From: Blastocladiella emersonii ATCC 22665
Taxonomy: Eukaryota > Blastocladiomycota > Blastocladiomycetes > Blastocladiales > Blastocladiaceae
Length of the DNA stretch: 64,000 bases
Assembly (NCBI GenBank): GCA_025594325.1
Contig: JANHCV010000003.1
Span: 1,178,001-1,242,000 of the forward strand
Direction of reading: 5' to 3'
A program made the position numbers and the translations under genes. Below are positions 42,717 to 54,198 of this stretch, in pieces. How positions within the stretch are numbered: the first letter of the stretch is position 1; each line of letters begins with the position of its first letter. The notes below the pieces were generated by a model, which was given only the letters and a program-made list of their open reading frames with translations, was not told where the DNA came from and made no database searches.

Positions 42717-44153
42717 GTTGAAGAAAAGGTGGGGGTAGGGGGGTAGGGTGAGGTCGACGAGATGTGACTTGTGGGAGCGAGAGCGAGGCGCGGAGCTGGG
42801 CCGCGCTTTTCTCGCGCCGGCCGGCGGCCCCCGCGCCCGCCTGCCCGCGCGCGCCCCAGCAGGGGAACGTGGCGCGCGAAAAGCGTGCGCAGCGCAGAGT
42901 GCGTCGCGGTCCCGTGCCCGAGTTGCCATGCCGCCATGTGACCGCTGGCTGCCGCGGCCTGACCCCCGCTTCCCACGCCGCGTCGCTCTCTCCCCTTTCA
43001 TCTCACCTCACACTCGCGGCGCTCACCGCAAAATCGACGGCAGCGATGACGACGGCGTCACGGCGGTGTGTGGACCGTGATCACGGTCGAGCCCGTCGCG
43101 GCGCTCTGCATCCATCGTCATCGATACCACTCATCCACGCTGCGAATGGAGTGCGACCGTGCGCACCGCGACGAGAAGGACGAGGTCGAAGGGATCCGCT
43201 GAAGGAGAGGGGCGCGGGGCGGCCGCGGTATTTGAGAGTCTCGCAGCCGAGCCCGCGCCACGGCCGATGCGTTGCGCGCAACGCCGCATGCAGCACGCAA
43301 TCGGCAGCGCGCATCGTTGCGACTTGGCCACCATCGCCTCCCACCCTGCAGCGTCCAGATCTCGCCCTCCTCGTGAGGTGGAACCGCGCGACACGCCACA
43401 TGGGAGTGCGAAGCGAGAGAGGCACCGTGGCCGCGCGCTGAGCGACCCTGCGAGACCCGGCTCCCTCGCTGACCTCGACGTCGCCACCATGACCGCGCAC
43501 ATGGAAGCACATGGAAGCAAACCAGTCGCTGAACTATCTGCGCACGCACAAACGTGGTCGGCGATGACGCCTCGAACGCCGCCATCGTCGACGACGGCTG
43601 AGAGGGGCACCCGCTTTCGACCCCCAACGTCCATCGCCGCCGCCGCCGACCCACGCTCGCGTGCAGCGCGCGGAGGGAGTCAAGCTCGATGACGCGACGG
43701 CGCGCGACTTGAGGGTCTCGAGGGTGCGGGGGTGGACTTGAAACAACCGCCTGACGTCGGCGTAGCGCACCCCCCTCGCGTGCGCGCGACCCGCCACGCA
43801 CCACGATTGGTCGGGTCGGTCATTCATGACCCCGCAGCCGCCGGCGAAACCGCCGGTCCCGTCTGTTGTTCGCTGTGCTCGCCACGGGCGCGCGGGATCG
43901 CGTGAGAACGCGTCGCACCTTTGCATGACTTGCGGGGTCATGCGCACGCACGTCCGCGGCCGCAGAAACCTCACGCGCGCGCGAACCACCGACCTCGGCC
44001 CGGTGCTCGACGAGTCATGATTCTGTCGCGCTTGCTTGTGCTGCTGGTGCCGCGGGGCCCGGTCCGCGACTATAAAGACCGCGTGCCCCCCGTCTCCCTC
44101 GACTGGATCTACATCAGTCCTAGACTAGAAGACCACCACCTCTACGCATCGCC
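42717..44153. other. Long intergenic region upstream of the secreted protease
   Basis: About 1.44 kb between two divergent genes. Open frames on both strands are Arg/Ser/Ala-rich and overlap each other, as in noncoding GC-rich DNA. The right end carries the protease TATA box at 44071 and a short leader. No tRNA, repeat family or conserved domain is recognised. Confidence 0.45.
44071..44077 (+). promoter_or_regulatory. TATA box of the secreted protease
   Basis: TATAAAG, 83 bp upstream of the ATG at 44154, in a GC-rich surround. Confidence 0.65.
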
Positions 44154-45509
44154 ATGACCAAGATCCACACGAACCGCAAGCTGCTCGTCCTCCTGGTCGC
44201 CGTGCTGCTCGGCCTGGTCACGGTCGAGGCCGCGCCCGCCGCCACCAAGGCGCAGATCGCCGCGCGCTCGCCCTTCGAGCTGCCCAAGCAGTACAAGGCG
44301 ACGCTGCCCTTCTCGTTCGGCAAGGAGGCCATCCCCGTCACCGCCTCGGCCTCGGGCACGCGCGCCGTCGTCTACTCGCAGACCGTCGACTTCAACACGG
44401 TCGACCCGACCCGCCAGAACGTGCTGTGGTCGCGCCTCAACTTCGACGCCGCCAAGACGGTCCTGCGCAAGAACCCCAACGCGCCCAAGGGTTTCGGCGA
44501 AAACCTGCCCGGCGACCTGCTCCGCATCACCTCGCTCGCCGACAACGCCGTCCAGTACCACAACGCCGACACGCTGGCGCAGTGGAACTTCCGCTCCGCC
44601 TTCTTCAACGGCGCCAAGGTCAAGGTCGAGCTGCTCGCCGACCCGGCGCTCCCCTCCGCGACCAAGCCCGCCGTCATCGTCGCATCGGTCGTCGTCAACA
44701 CGGAGCGCGGCGGCACCGCCGAGCCCGTGGTCCTCCCGCCCCCGACCTCGCAGTGCAACGCCGTCGACACCCGCAAGGCCTCGTCGGACAACAAGCAAGG
44801 GCGCATTTTCCCCGTGGGTTGCACCGGTTGGGTCATTGACGACAAGAACGGGTGCCAGCTGACGGCGGGGCACTGCTTCGACGGCGTCGACGCGACCGAG
44901 CTGGTCCTCCAGTCCAACGTGCCGCTCACCAACGTGATCACCGTGTCGGGCACCAAGGTCGGCGTGCCGCGGCACCCGGCGCCGCAGTTCCAGTACGCCG
45001 TCGACACGGCCTCGGTCCAGTTCAAGCTGCAGGACCTGCTGTCCGTCGACAACGCCATCGACGCCGAGGACTGGGCCTACTTTGGCACCCACCCGAACCC
45101 CAACACGGGCCTGACCTTCAAGGCCGCCAACAACAACAAGACGTACAAGCTCGCCAAGGTCGACGCGTCGGGCAAGATCGCCGCGGGCCAGGGCGTCACC
45201 GCCGGTGCGACGGTGTCGATCACGGGCTACGGCATCGTCCGCGACGCCAACCGCAAGCAGTTCCACCTCGCCCAGCAGTCGGCCACTGGGAAACTCGTCT
45301 CTTTCGAGGATATCTACCACTTCAACCACCGTGCTGATACAGAGGGTGGCAATTCGGGCTCGGCTGGCCTCGTCGGGGACGTCGCCATCGGCATCCACAC
45401 CAACGGGGGGTGCTCGACGTCTGACCGGACCTCGGCCAACTTCGGCTCGACCGTGGCGATGCGCGGGCTGCGCCAGGCCCTCGCCAACCCCAAGGGCGTG
45501 TGCGCGTAG
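44154..45509 (+). CDS. Secreted trypsin-like serine protease
   Basis: Single exon, 451 residues. Residues 1-26 are a signal peptide (LLVLLVAVLLGLVTVEA). A propeptide-like region of about 180 residues precedes the catalytic domain. H240 lies in CQLTAGHCFDG, D306 in AEDWAYFGTH is the best candidate for the triad acid, and S401 lies in EGGNSGSAGLVGD. The order and spacing fit a chymotrypsin-fold enzyme of the bacterial V8/lysyl-endopeptidase style rather than pancreatic trypsin. Cysteines flank the catalytic His and the C-terminal part. The TATA box suggests regulated, strong expression. Use in external digestion is inference. Confidence 0.88.
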   Translation: MTKIHTNRKLLVLLVAVLLGLVTVEAAPAATKAQIAARSPFELPKQYKATLPFSFGKEAIPVTASASGTRAVVYSQTVDFNTVDPTRQNVLWSRLNFDAAKTVLRKNPNAPKGFGENLPGDLLRITSLADNAVQYHNADTLAQWNFRSAFFNGAKVKVELLADPALPSATKPAVIVASVVVNTERGGTAEPVVLPPPTSQCNAVDTRKASSDNKQGRIFPVGCTGWVIDDKNGCQLTAGHCFDGVDATELVLQSNVPLTNVITVSGTKVGVPRHPAPQFQYAVDTASVQFKLQDLLSVDNAIDAEDWAYFGTHPNPNTGLTFKAANNNKTYKLAKVDASGKIAAGQGVTAGATVSITGYGIVRDANRKQFHLAQQSATGKLVSFEDIYHFNHRADTEGGNSGSAGLVGDVAIGIHTNGGCSTSDRTSANFGSTVAMRGLRQALANPKGVCA

Positions 45510-45834
45510 TGCATGTAGTTGTTTTCTCCATTCTGTATATATAAATTTCATTGCTTGACATCTCGGGTTGGTCAGGAGAGAGCGAGCGCTGAGGCTGAAC
45601 CTGAGCTGGCATGGCCCCAACATCGCTTTCGCTCGCTTCTACAAGACTCAGTCCCTTCCTCCCATCGCCGCCCTCTCCATGGAGCCTGAATCATTCGACC
45701 TGAGAGAGACCTAGCTCAAGCTTTGGTCCGACGACGACCGCGTTGGCCTCCGGAACAGGAGCCACGCCTCGGCGCGACACGCTCGCGAGGCACAAGTGAG
45801 AAGCAGAAATAAAGGTTTTGTACAGGTGCCCATC

Positions 45835-46440
45835 TCAGAAATCATCCTCATCGTCCTCGGGGTTGTGCTTGACGCCGGCGTCGACAAACTTGAGCCTCCG
45901 CTTGCCCGACGGCGTGACGGCGACCACCTTTTTCCGCTTGGTGTCGCGGTACATCTTCTTATCCTTCTGCGCGTCGGCGATCGCGGCGAGGACCTCGGCC
46001 TTGGCCTTGGTCTCCTTGGCCTTGTACGCGTGCAGCTTGGACCGCTTGGTCAGCGTGCGCGCGTCGGCGAGCGAGTTGAGGGCGAAATACGACTCGTTCT
46101 GCTCGCGGCGCAACCGCTGCTCCTCCTCGGTGTCGCGCGTGTAGGTGCCGAGCAGGCCCTCGTCGCCCACGGCCACCCACTCCTTGGTCCGCGAGTCGAG
46201 GAACCCGCGCGCCTTGCTCGCGCCGCCCGCGAGACCCTGCGCGGCGCGGTCCTGCCGGTGGTGCGTCCGGATCCGCTCCTTGACCTTGCCGATCCCGCGG
46301 CGGACGACCGGGATCTTCATCGACGGGCGGTCTGGGCCCACGGCGCGTGTCGCGGCGGCGGCGGACGAGCGCGGCGCGGAGGAGCCGCTCGATTTCTTCA
46401 GCGACGCGGCGAGCTGCTGCTTCAGCAGGCGGTCGGACAT
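45835..46440 (-). CDS. Basic, possibly nucleolar protein, unrecognised
   Basis: Single exon, 201 residues. I do not recognise the family. The N-terminal third is Ser/Ala-rich and basic. The middle has ARGFLDSRTKEWVAVGDEGL and a charged helix (DTEEEQRLRREQNESYFALN); the last part is Lys/Arg-rich (DKKMYRDTKRKKVVAVTPSG) and ends in an acidic tail (HNPEDDEDDF). Alternating basic stretches with an acidic C-terminus are common in ribosome-biogenesis and other nucleolar proteins, but no motif proves this. It is divergent from the pseudokinase gene with about 515 bp between, in which I see no other gene. The composition is clearly coding, unlike the antisense frame. Confidence 0.72.
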   Translation of the reverse strand: MSDRLLKQQLAASLKKSSGSSAPRSSAAAATRAVGPDRPSMKIPVVRRGIGKVKERIRTHHRQDRAAQGLAGGASKARGFLDSRTKEWVAVGDEGLLGTYTRDTEEEQRLRREQNESYFALNSLADARTLTKRSKLHAYKAKETKAKAEVLAAIADAQKDKKMYRDTKRKKVVAVTPSGKRRLKFVDAGVKHNPEDDEDDF

Positions 46441-46955
46441 GGTGTTGATGCGTTGCAAGCTACGTGGTGGCGGCGTCTAGGGTACTGGGCTCGCGATGGC
46501 CAGCGCCGTGAGGCGGCCACGAGGAACACGCTTGGCCGTGGCGTTGCGACCGCGGTCAGCCCGCCGCATGTGACCCGTCGCTGGGCAAATCGACCTTCGC
46601 GCTGCGCCACAGCGGCCGGTGCTGCCTCCGCCAGTCCACACAATCTCGCCCGCAGCAGCCATGGAAGCCGATGCAACGTGCCACGAAGCCCGCGGGCTCT
46701 CGCCGGCGTCTCGCGCCGCCGCCAAAGAGCGACCCCGGTCCCCCTGACTCGCTGCGGACGCGTCAAAGGCGCCGCCTCCGCACCATCATCATGACGGCCA
46801 TCGACACTGGACCGCCGGAAATTGATCCACGAGCGGCCCAAATGATGCGTACAGTGTCTGTCTCCAACTCGGCTCGGATACTACGCCTTCTGGACCGACG
46901 ATTGATCCGCCACCGCACTTCCTACAAGCGACCATGACCCACATCCGCCGCGACC
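46441..46955. other. Divergent intergenic region
   Basis: 515 bp between the starts of the basic protein (minus) and the pseudokinase (plus). No TATA box or repeat stands out. Confidence 0.45.
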
Positions 46956-49900
46956 ATGTCTGATCCGGCCACACCAACCGCGACAACCACGGCGCCCGCC
47001 GCCGACTCGACCGCGGCGCCCTCGCCGACGTCGAGTCCCGGCGGCGCGCCCAACGACCCGCTCCTGTCGACGATCCTGCTGCTCGCCGCGAGCGTGATCC
47101 TCCTGTTCGTCATCATCGCCATCTACTTCATCGTGCGCTCCGGCGCCGCCGCACGCACGCGCGGCCGCGCTCGACCGCACCCGCTCCCAACCCCCACCGG
47201 CCCGCACTCGGCCGCAGGTAGCTCGCGCCGGTCGCTCCAGCACTCTACGTCGCGGCACTCGGTGCAGCAGCCGCAGGCGCTGCCCACGAGCAAGGAGCAC
47301 GACCGCGGCGACGACCCGATCGGGTCCTCCGCGCTGCTCGCCGCGTGGTCGACGGACTTTGGGGAGAGTAACGGCAGCAGCAATGGCGGCGGCGCCAACC
47401 TCTCGCGCTCGTCGCGCACCTACGCTGGGTCGCCCGGGCGCAAGGTCCCGATCCTCGAGAGCAAGGAGGACCGCCTCATCCAGGATATCCGCAAGGACGG
47501 GATCTCGGCCGCGTCGCTCCCGCGGCTGCCGTCGGGCGCGCACGCCGTCAGCGTCAGCGACCCGGTCAGTGTTCCCCATCAAGGTGACGGCGGCAACGGT
47601 GGTACCGCGGACGGCGTTGACGACGACGAGGCCGACCCGAACGGGAACACGCTCGGCGAGCAGCCGCTCCGCACCGCCCTGGTGCTCACGATCCCGCGGT
47701 CGCCGACGTTCGAGGCCAAGGGCGTGAACGGTGAGACCGTCGACCTGCAGCACGACGGCGACGACGACAACGCGCCGCACGACGAGATCACAGTCGTCAT
47801 CGGCAACCTGTTCCCGAGCACCGCCTCCCTATCGCCCGCGCCGCGCCGCGCGTCCGCGATCGCCAGCGCGAACCTGCTGCCCTCGAACGGCAGCCTGTCG
47901 GGCAGCCGCCGCGGCGGGTTCGACGCCAGCTCGCCCGACCACGCGCACATGCGCAACATCCCGGGCACCACCACCACCACGTCGCCGTCAGCTGCGCCCG
48001 TGACGTCGGCCTCGGCCGCGATGCAGGGCTGGCAGGACTCGCTACGCGGCGTGCGCACCGACTCATGGGCGGCCCCGTCGCCGTCGCCGCAGCAGCGCAA
48101 CTTTGGCAACTCGCCGTCGGTCCCGCGCCGCCTCCCGCACAGCGCGAGCGCGAGCGCCGCCATGGTCGGCGACCATCTCGCCGCCCCGCCGCGCTCGGGT
48201 CCCGCTGACCGCCGCGGGAACAACGGAATGCAGCGCTCGCCGTCGACGGGCTCCACGATCCTCGAGAGCAGCCACGGGTCGCTCCGCCCGCTCGTCCCGC
48301 TCAACAAGTCGGCGCCTTCGCCGACCAAGTCGCTGTCGCGCGCCGCAACGAGCGGGTCGATGCCGCGCACCGACTCGGGTCCGCGCCCGCGCACCACCTC
48401 CAACCCCGCCGCCGAGCGCGGCGCTCGCCAGCGGACGAGCAGCAACCCGCCCGTGATCGCCGAACCTCCTCCCCCCAGCGGCGGCGACGCGTCGATCCGC
48501 CGCCCGCCGCGCGACGTGGTGTCGCTCGTGCGGCAGAGCTCGCAGACGGTGATCCGGCAGACGGCGGCCGCCGCGAGCGCCGTCGCCGAGAGCCAGTCCG
48601 GGCTCATGTCGCGCACCGGGTCCGCGCTCCTGGTGCCGTCCGCGTCCGCGTCGCTCGGGGTCGGCGGCGCCGGTGGGACGAACGGGACCGGGTCGCGGTC
48701 CACGTACCTCGAGGTGGGCGGCGGCAGCGACGCGCAGCGGCTCGGGATCGGGCGGTCGGCGCCGATGCTCGCGCCGCTCGCGGTCCTGGGTGTCGGGTTC
48801 GAGAACGCCGGGTCGTCGCTATCCGTCGCCGTACCCCACACCACCACCATCTCGGCCGCGGGCAGCATGTCGCCCCTCCCCGGCGCCGGGTCCGAGCTCT
48901 CCTTCGCGGTACCCACCACCAACACCGCCGACCAGGTCCAGCGGTGGCTCGACGCGCGCCTGCCGCCGGCCTCGCTGCCGTCCCCGCCCGCGCCGCCGGC
49001 GTGGGACTCGCCGCACGCGCTGATCGTCGACTACGCGCGCTCGCTCGGCGAGGACGGGTGCCGGTCCGTCCATCTCGCACGGTACAACGAGGCGCGCGTG
49101 CTCGTGCACTGGTACACGCCGCCGGGTGTCGCGGATGTGGCGACGACGGCCGCGGCTGAGCATGGCGGGGCCGAGGCGGCAGCGGCGGCGGCGAACGCAA
49201 ACGCGAATGTCCAGCTGTGGCCGCGTATGCAGCGGTTGCTCAACCGGCGGTTGTCGGCGAGCGAGCCGGTGCCCGTCAAGGTCAGCGACGCGCGGCGCGA
49301 GTCGGATGTGGGGGAGGTGGAAGGCGTCGAGGCGTGGACGGCCGAGGAGGTGCTCACGATCTGGGCCGAGGAGGTGTACATGATGCGGTACGTCGCCTCA
49401 GAGCACTCTCACGAGCTTGATACTAACCCGCGCAACGGCGTGTAGTGCACTGCAATCCAACCACGAGAACATCCTGCCCCTGACAACCGCCGTAGCCTGG
49501 GCGTCGAGCGACCCGCACTCATCAAGCGTCCTCGCGTGGTCGGTGATGGCGAGCGGGAAACCGCTGGTCGAGATCATCTTCAACCTGACCATCGACTGGT
49601 ATGACGACGACGCGGCGCGCGTGCTCGCCGACACGGCGTCAGCCCTCGCCTTTGCCGCGCACCACGGGCTCGCGCACGGCGCCCTGACCCTGCTCGACAT
49701 CTGGCTCCTGCACGTCCCGCAGCAGGACCCGACCGCGTTCCCGTTCCGCACGCTTGTCGGCGGGTTCGGGCTCGGCGCCTTCGCCGGCGCGCCTGAGCGT
49801 CGCGCGGCGCTCCTCGCGGCGGCTCCGGTACCTGACGCGCTCCGCGCCGCGGTCGTCGCGCGGTACCTCGACCCGCTCCGCTTGCTCGACGGCGGCGAGT

Positions 49901-50286
49901 CCGACCCCGCCGCCTCCGAGACCCCAACCGCGCTCCGCAGCGACTGGCCGCGCGTCACCTCCGCGACCCGCGCGCGCGCCGACGTGTACGCGATGGGGAT
50001 CCTGGCGTACGAGTGCGTGGAGCGGATCCCGGCGTTCCTGGAGCTCGGCGCGGACCCGGCCGCGGTGCGGCGCGCGGTCGCGGCGGGCACGCGGCCGTCG
50101 CTCGACCTGCGCAAGTCCATGGCCAACGCGGCGGTCCGCGGGCTCGACGAGCGCACGCCCGCCAAGCGGCGGATCCGCGCGAAGCTCGTCGAGCTCCTCA
50201 CGCGGTGCTGGGCCGCCGACCCCGCGCGCCGGCCCGGGATGGACGAGGTCGCGGGCGAGATGGCGGCGCTGGTGCCCCGCCGGTAG
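46956..50286 (+). CDS. Single-pass membrane protein with TKL-like pseudokinase domain
   Basis: Exons 46956-49387 and 49446-50286; 1,090 residues. A short Ser/Thr/Pro-rich outer segment, one membrane helix at about 36-60 (TILLLAASVILLFVIIAIYF), then about 600 residues of disordered Ser/Pro/Arg-rich sequence and a kinase-like domain from about 690. The splice completes the alpha-C helix and following strand (EEVYMMRALQSNHENILPL). The regulatory spine end is normal (RADVYAMGILAYECVERIP, LTRCWAADPARRPGMDEVA). Catalytic residues are lost: no Lys in the beta-3 strand (ARVLVHWY), HRD replaced by HGA in GLAHGALTLLDIWLL, and DFG replaced by GFG in VGGFGLGAF. It has the layout of a receptor-like kinase but should be inactive, acting as scaffold or allosteric partner. 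Confidence 0.85.
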
Positions 50287-50512
50287 AGGGGGCGGGTTGA
50301 TGTTGTTTTTCGAATTTAATAGAGTATCTGCATAGCCATGCCGTCGAGAAGCGGATGTGATGACGCGAAGGCACGCGCGGTCGGCCGCGGGCATCTCCCC
50401 TCCTCCCCTCATCGCACCGCTGCCCGCCAGCGCTCCATGTAACATACCCGGCGCAACGAGCGACCCGCTGCAACCGCAACCGCGACCGAACCCGCAAAAC
50501 CATCCATCCGCC

Positions 50513-51559
50513 ATGGCCTCGCTCAGCTACGACCAGCTCATGCCGCGGGTCACGCAGGAGCTGCACGCCATCCAGCGCAACGTCGACACGGTCCAGTCGC
50601 GCCTGCGCCTGCTCGGCACACCGCGCGACACGGCCCCGCTGCGGACCAAGCTGTACGAGTTTCGCTGGACGTGGGTGAGGGTTCGCGGCTGACACACGCG
50701 ACCGCGACCGCGACTCCCCGTAGCCACAAGCTGCAGGAGGACACCATGGCGCAGCTCCAGAAGACGGCCGAGGACATTGACCGCCTTAACACGGCGGCCG
50801 AGGCGACGAGCGCGCCGCAGGTACGGTTCGCACACCCGGACAGCGTCGCCCGAACGGGAAGCTTACCCGCCCCACCCATCGCTCCCTCAGAACAAGGTTG
50901 CCGCGCAGCGCATCGCGACCGAGTTCTCGGCGCTCATGATCAAGTTCCAGGCCGCGCAAAAGGAGTACGCGCAGCGTAGCCAGGCCGACATTGCCAGCGC
51001 GCGCCAGGCGCTACAGGACGAGGAGGACCGGTACGTTCACGCTCTCTCCCTCTCTCCTTGCAACCGCACCCGGCCTCACACTTTCCCGGCCCGTGTAGCA
51101 TGGAACGCGACGACGTTCCGCTCCTCGGCGGCCCCTCGAGCCAGGGCGCCGCGGCGCAGGCGCAGCTGCAGCAGGTGCACGACGTCGAGGTCGCCTACAA
51201 CGAGACGCTCATCGCCGAGCGCGAGGCCGAGATCCGCGAGATCGAGCAAGGCGTGCACATGGTCAACGACATTTTCCGCAAAATCGGCTCGCTCGTCAAG
51301 GACCAGGGGCACTTGTTTGGTACCCATCGTCGTCCGCGTTGCGGTCTGGAGGTCCTGACGACGCGTCGCGTTTCGTTTCGCGTGTGTAGACAACATCGAG
51401 GCGAACCTCGGCTCGGCGCAGATCAACGTCGAGAACGCCAACCACGAGCTGTCGACTGCCAACAAGCGGTCGCGGTCGTGCCGCGAGTGCAAGTGCTGGG
51501 TCCTCGTCGTCCTCATTGGCCTCGTCGCGCTGTTCGGCCTCATCATCGTCCTCACTTGA
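50513..51559 (+). CDS. Qa-SNARE syntaxin, Pep12/STX7-like
   Basis: Exons 50513-50652, 50724-50820, 50891-51030, 51099-51319, 51390-51559; 255 residues. An N-terminal three-helix (Habc) region includes MPRVTQELHAIQRNVDTVQ and AAQRIATEFSALMIKFQAAQ. The SNARE motif (about 165-228) has AEREAEIREIEQGVHMVNDI, the zero-layer Gln in LVKDQGHLFDNIEANLGSA, and INVENANHELSTANKRS. A cysteine pair (SCRECKC) and a C-terminal membrane anchor (WVLVVLIGLVALFGLIIVL) follow. The pattern DQG..(F)D.IEANL..A...V..A fits endosomal/vacuolar syntaxins. It would drive fusion at endosomes or the vacuole, a pathway shared with VPS26 at 2446. One donor is GTACC; the others are GTACG. Confidence 0.93.
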
Positions 51560-51625
51560 CGGAGCTACCTCATCCTTAATGCCACTCGCCCCCGCTTTCC
51601 TGTACATATATATCATCTCCATCCG

Positions 51626-54017
51626 TCACGATCCCGCGGGCGCAACCCGCCGCCGCTTCCTCGCAACCCCATTGCCCATCCCCGCGGTCCGCCCGTCGAC
51701 AGCCGCCCGCAACGCGCGCTGCATGGCCTCGACGCGCGGCCGCAGCGCGTCGTCGTCGCCCGCCGCCACCGTCGCGTCGCGAATGTACTCGTCCAGCTCG
51801 CGCTCGAGCGCCATCGTATCCGACGCTCCCGCCAGGCCCGCGAGCGCGTGGTGGAACAGCGCCTCGGCCGTCGCCACGAGCCCCGCGGGACGTAAATCGT
51901 CGGACGCGCCGAGCGCGCGCGTGCGTTGGGCCCATGCCGCGCGGAACCATGGGATCGGGTCTTCGGACGCGGCGGTGGTGGTGGGTGGAGCGGAGGGTGG
52001 TGGGTGGGCCCAGGTCGGGAGCGCGGGCGGAGTTGTCGTTGACGTTGGTGGTGGCGGCAGCGCAGGTTCCTGGCGGCGCGACGCGAGAATAGACCCGATC
52101 AGCGCGAAAATGTCCGGGTCCAGGTACGCCGGGTCCGCGGCGACGGCGCGCTTGCACGCGCGCAGCGCCGACTCCGGGGCGCCGTGGTAATGGTACGCGT
52201 GCGCGAGGCAGCCCCACATCCGGGCGTCGGTCGGGCTACTCGCGGTGGTTCGGTTAGCGATGGTACGGCGTGGGGTAAGGGAAGGAGCAGCGTACCGAAT
52301 GGCGCACGCCTGCTCCCAGTGGTGCAGCGAGTACGCGTGTAGGCCGAGCAGCTGGTACATGTTGCCGAGCCCGTACAGCGCGCGGCAGTCGCGCGGGTTG
52401 AGGTCTACACGCTCACCGGCGAGTCAGCTACCGCCAAGAATCCGCCCTCAACGAAGACGTACCGAGCGCGCGCTGGAACGCCTCGGCCGCAGCCTCGGTC
52501 TGCTTGAGCTCGATACACTCGTGTCCGAGCAGAACCCACGCCGTCGGGTCGTCGCGCTGGAGCGCGATCGCGCGGCGGAAGGACTCGGCGGCCTTGGCGT
52601 GCTCGGCGCGCAGCGAGTGCAGGTTGCCGACCGCGATCCACGGCTCAGGCCGTTGGCGGTCGACGGCGAGCGCGTTGTGCGCCACGAACCCGAGCCGCGT
52701 CTCCTTGCCGAGCGCGAACAGCGCGTTGGCGTACGAGACCAGGCCGTCGAGGCAGTACGGGTCCGCCGCGTTGATGGATTCCCACCGCTCGGCGCACTCG
52801 GCGTAGACTAGAGGAGCGGGTCGCGGAAGGTGAGCGGGAGCGATTTGAAGGCGAGCAAGTGGGACGGGCGTACGGCGCTGCTCGGACAGGCAGAGGGCGA
52901 CGAGCCGCGGGACCATGCCGGTTGCGCTCGAGAAGGTCGACCGGAGCGACTTGAGCGCGGGCTGCACCTCCTCGATGTCAAACGCTCGGTGAAGGACGCA
53001 GTGCGCGGCAAAGAACTGCTTCATGAACGACTCGGGCAGCCGTTGCCTTGTTGACGCAAACTGAACGCGGGAGTGGTGAGAATGCGTCGACTCAGCCGAA
53101 ATTCCGCCAAAGGCGTACCAGGTTCTCCGAGACCATGAGGTTGGCCAGCTCCTCCCACGCCGACCAGTTGTATGGGTACAGGGCGATGCTCGCGGCGAGC
53201 GACTCGACGGCCTCGGGCGAGTTGCCGAGCCGCGCATGCACCAGGCCGTGTCTAGACGACGCATACACACGTCAGATCGAGGGGTCCCGTAAAGCAGCAA
53301 GTCTGAGAGGGGTAGCATCAAAGCGTACAGGAAGTGAAGCCACGCGTCGCCTTTCCCCGCCGACACGTCGAGATACGGCTGGACGAGCTCGAGCACCTCG
53401 ACCAGCTGCTCGTTCGTCGCGTGCCGCACATCGGCCGGCGACAGCGGATCGCCGAGCCGCTCCATCTTGGCGCGCTCGCCCGCCATGAACTTGGCGTAGC
53501 CGCGCAGGAACAGGGCCTTGGGCGCAGCGACGTTCGAGAGCGCGTGCGCGCACCGATCGTACTCGGCCATGTCGAAGAAGGTCCGCGCGAGCAGATACTT
53601 GTCGTGGTCGGCCGGCGACGCCCATGCGTCACCCTCGGCCGCCGCGACGGCAGGACGAACAACCGTCGCGGGCGGCTCGGGGTAGTGCCGGCGACCGGCC
53701 CCCACAGCGGGCGTCGCGAAAAAAGACCCGAGCGGCGTGTACAGCGAGGCGGCCAGGGCGCCTGGCCGCGCGGCGGGCGTGGCGAGATCACGGCTCGCGG
53801 CTTGGAAGCCGCCGGACGCGGCCGAGGAGGCAGACAAGTCCTCGGACAATGAATTCAGCTGCTCGGCGGCCCACCGTGCAGCAGCCCGCAGCCCGCGCTC
53901 GGAACAGTCGGCGACAGCCTGGCGGAGATGGTGTCGAATGTCGACGGGTCCCGAAGCAGTCGGGCGAGATTCATGGTGCCATTGCTGTCGCGAGCGTTGC
54001 ATGGTGTGGCCGAGCAT
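51626..54017 (-). CDS. CDC23: APC8/CDC23, anaphase-promoting complex TPR subunit
   Basis: Six exons: 53329-54017, 53119-53251, 52874-53060, 52463-52807, 52296-52404, 51626-52235; about 690 residues. N-terminal VDIRHHLRQAVADCSERGLR matches the family opening. TPRs follow: LLARTFFDMAEYDRCAHAL, YPYNWSAWEELANLMVSENL, LPESFMKQFFAAHCVLHRAF, AERWESINAADPYCLDGL, VGNLHSLRAEHAKAAESFRR, WVLLGHECIELKQTEAAAEA, LNPRDCRALYGLGNMYQLLG and DARMWGCLAHAYHYHG. The subunit is a scaffold of the APC/C ubiquitin ligase that drives anaphase and mitotic exit. Two ATGs (54015-54017 or 54000-54002) are possible starts. The tail beyond the TPRs is Pro/Thr-rich. It is divergent from PRKRIP1 with under 200 bp between. Confidence 0.94.
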
Positions 54018-54198
54018 TCCGGCGGTGCAGGAGAGGCGGGAAGCGGTCTTCCGAGCGCGCGGGTGAGAAGGGCGCGACGCGCTCCGCAACGGCTCACGTG
54101 GGCCGCGTGGCCCCACTGGACACGCGTCAACACGCCCGCGACTCCGCTCGAGTTCGCACCGCCGCCTCGTCCAAGCGGGTTGCGCTATAAGTTTGTCC

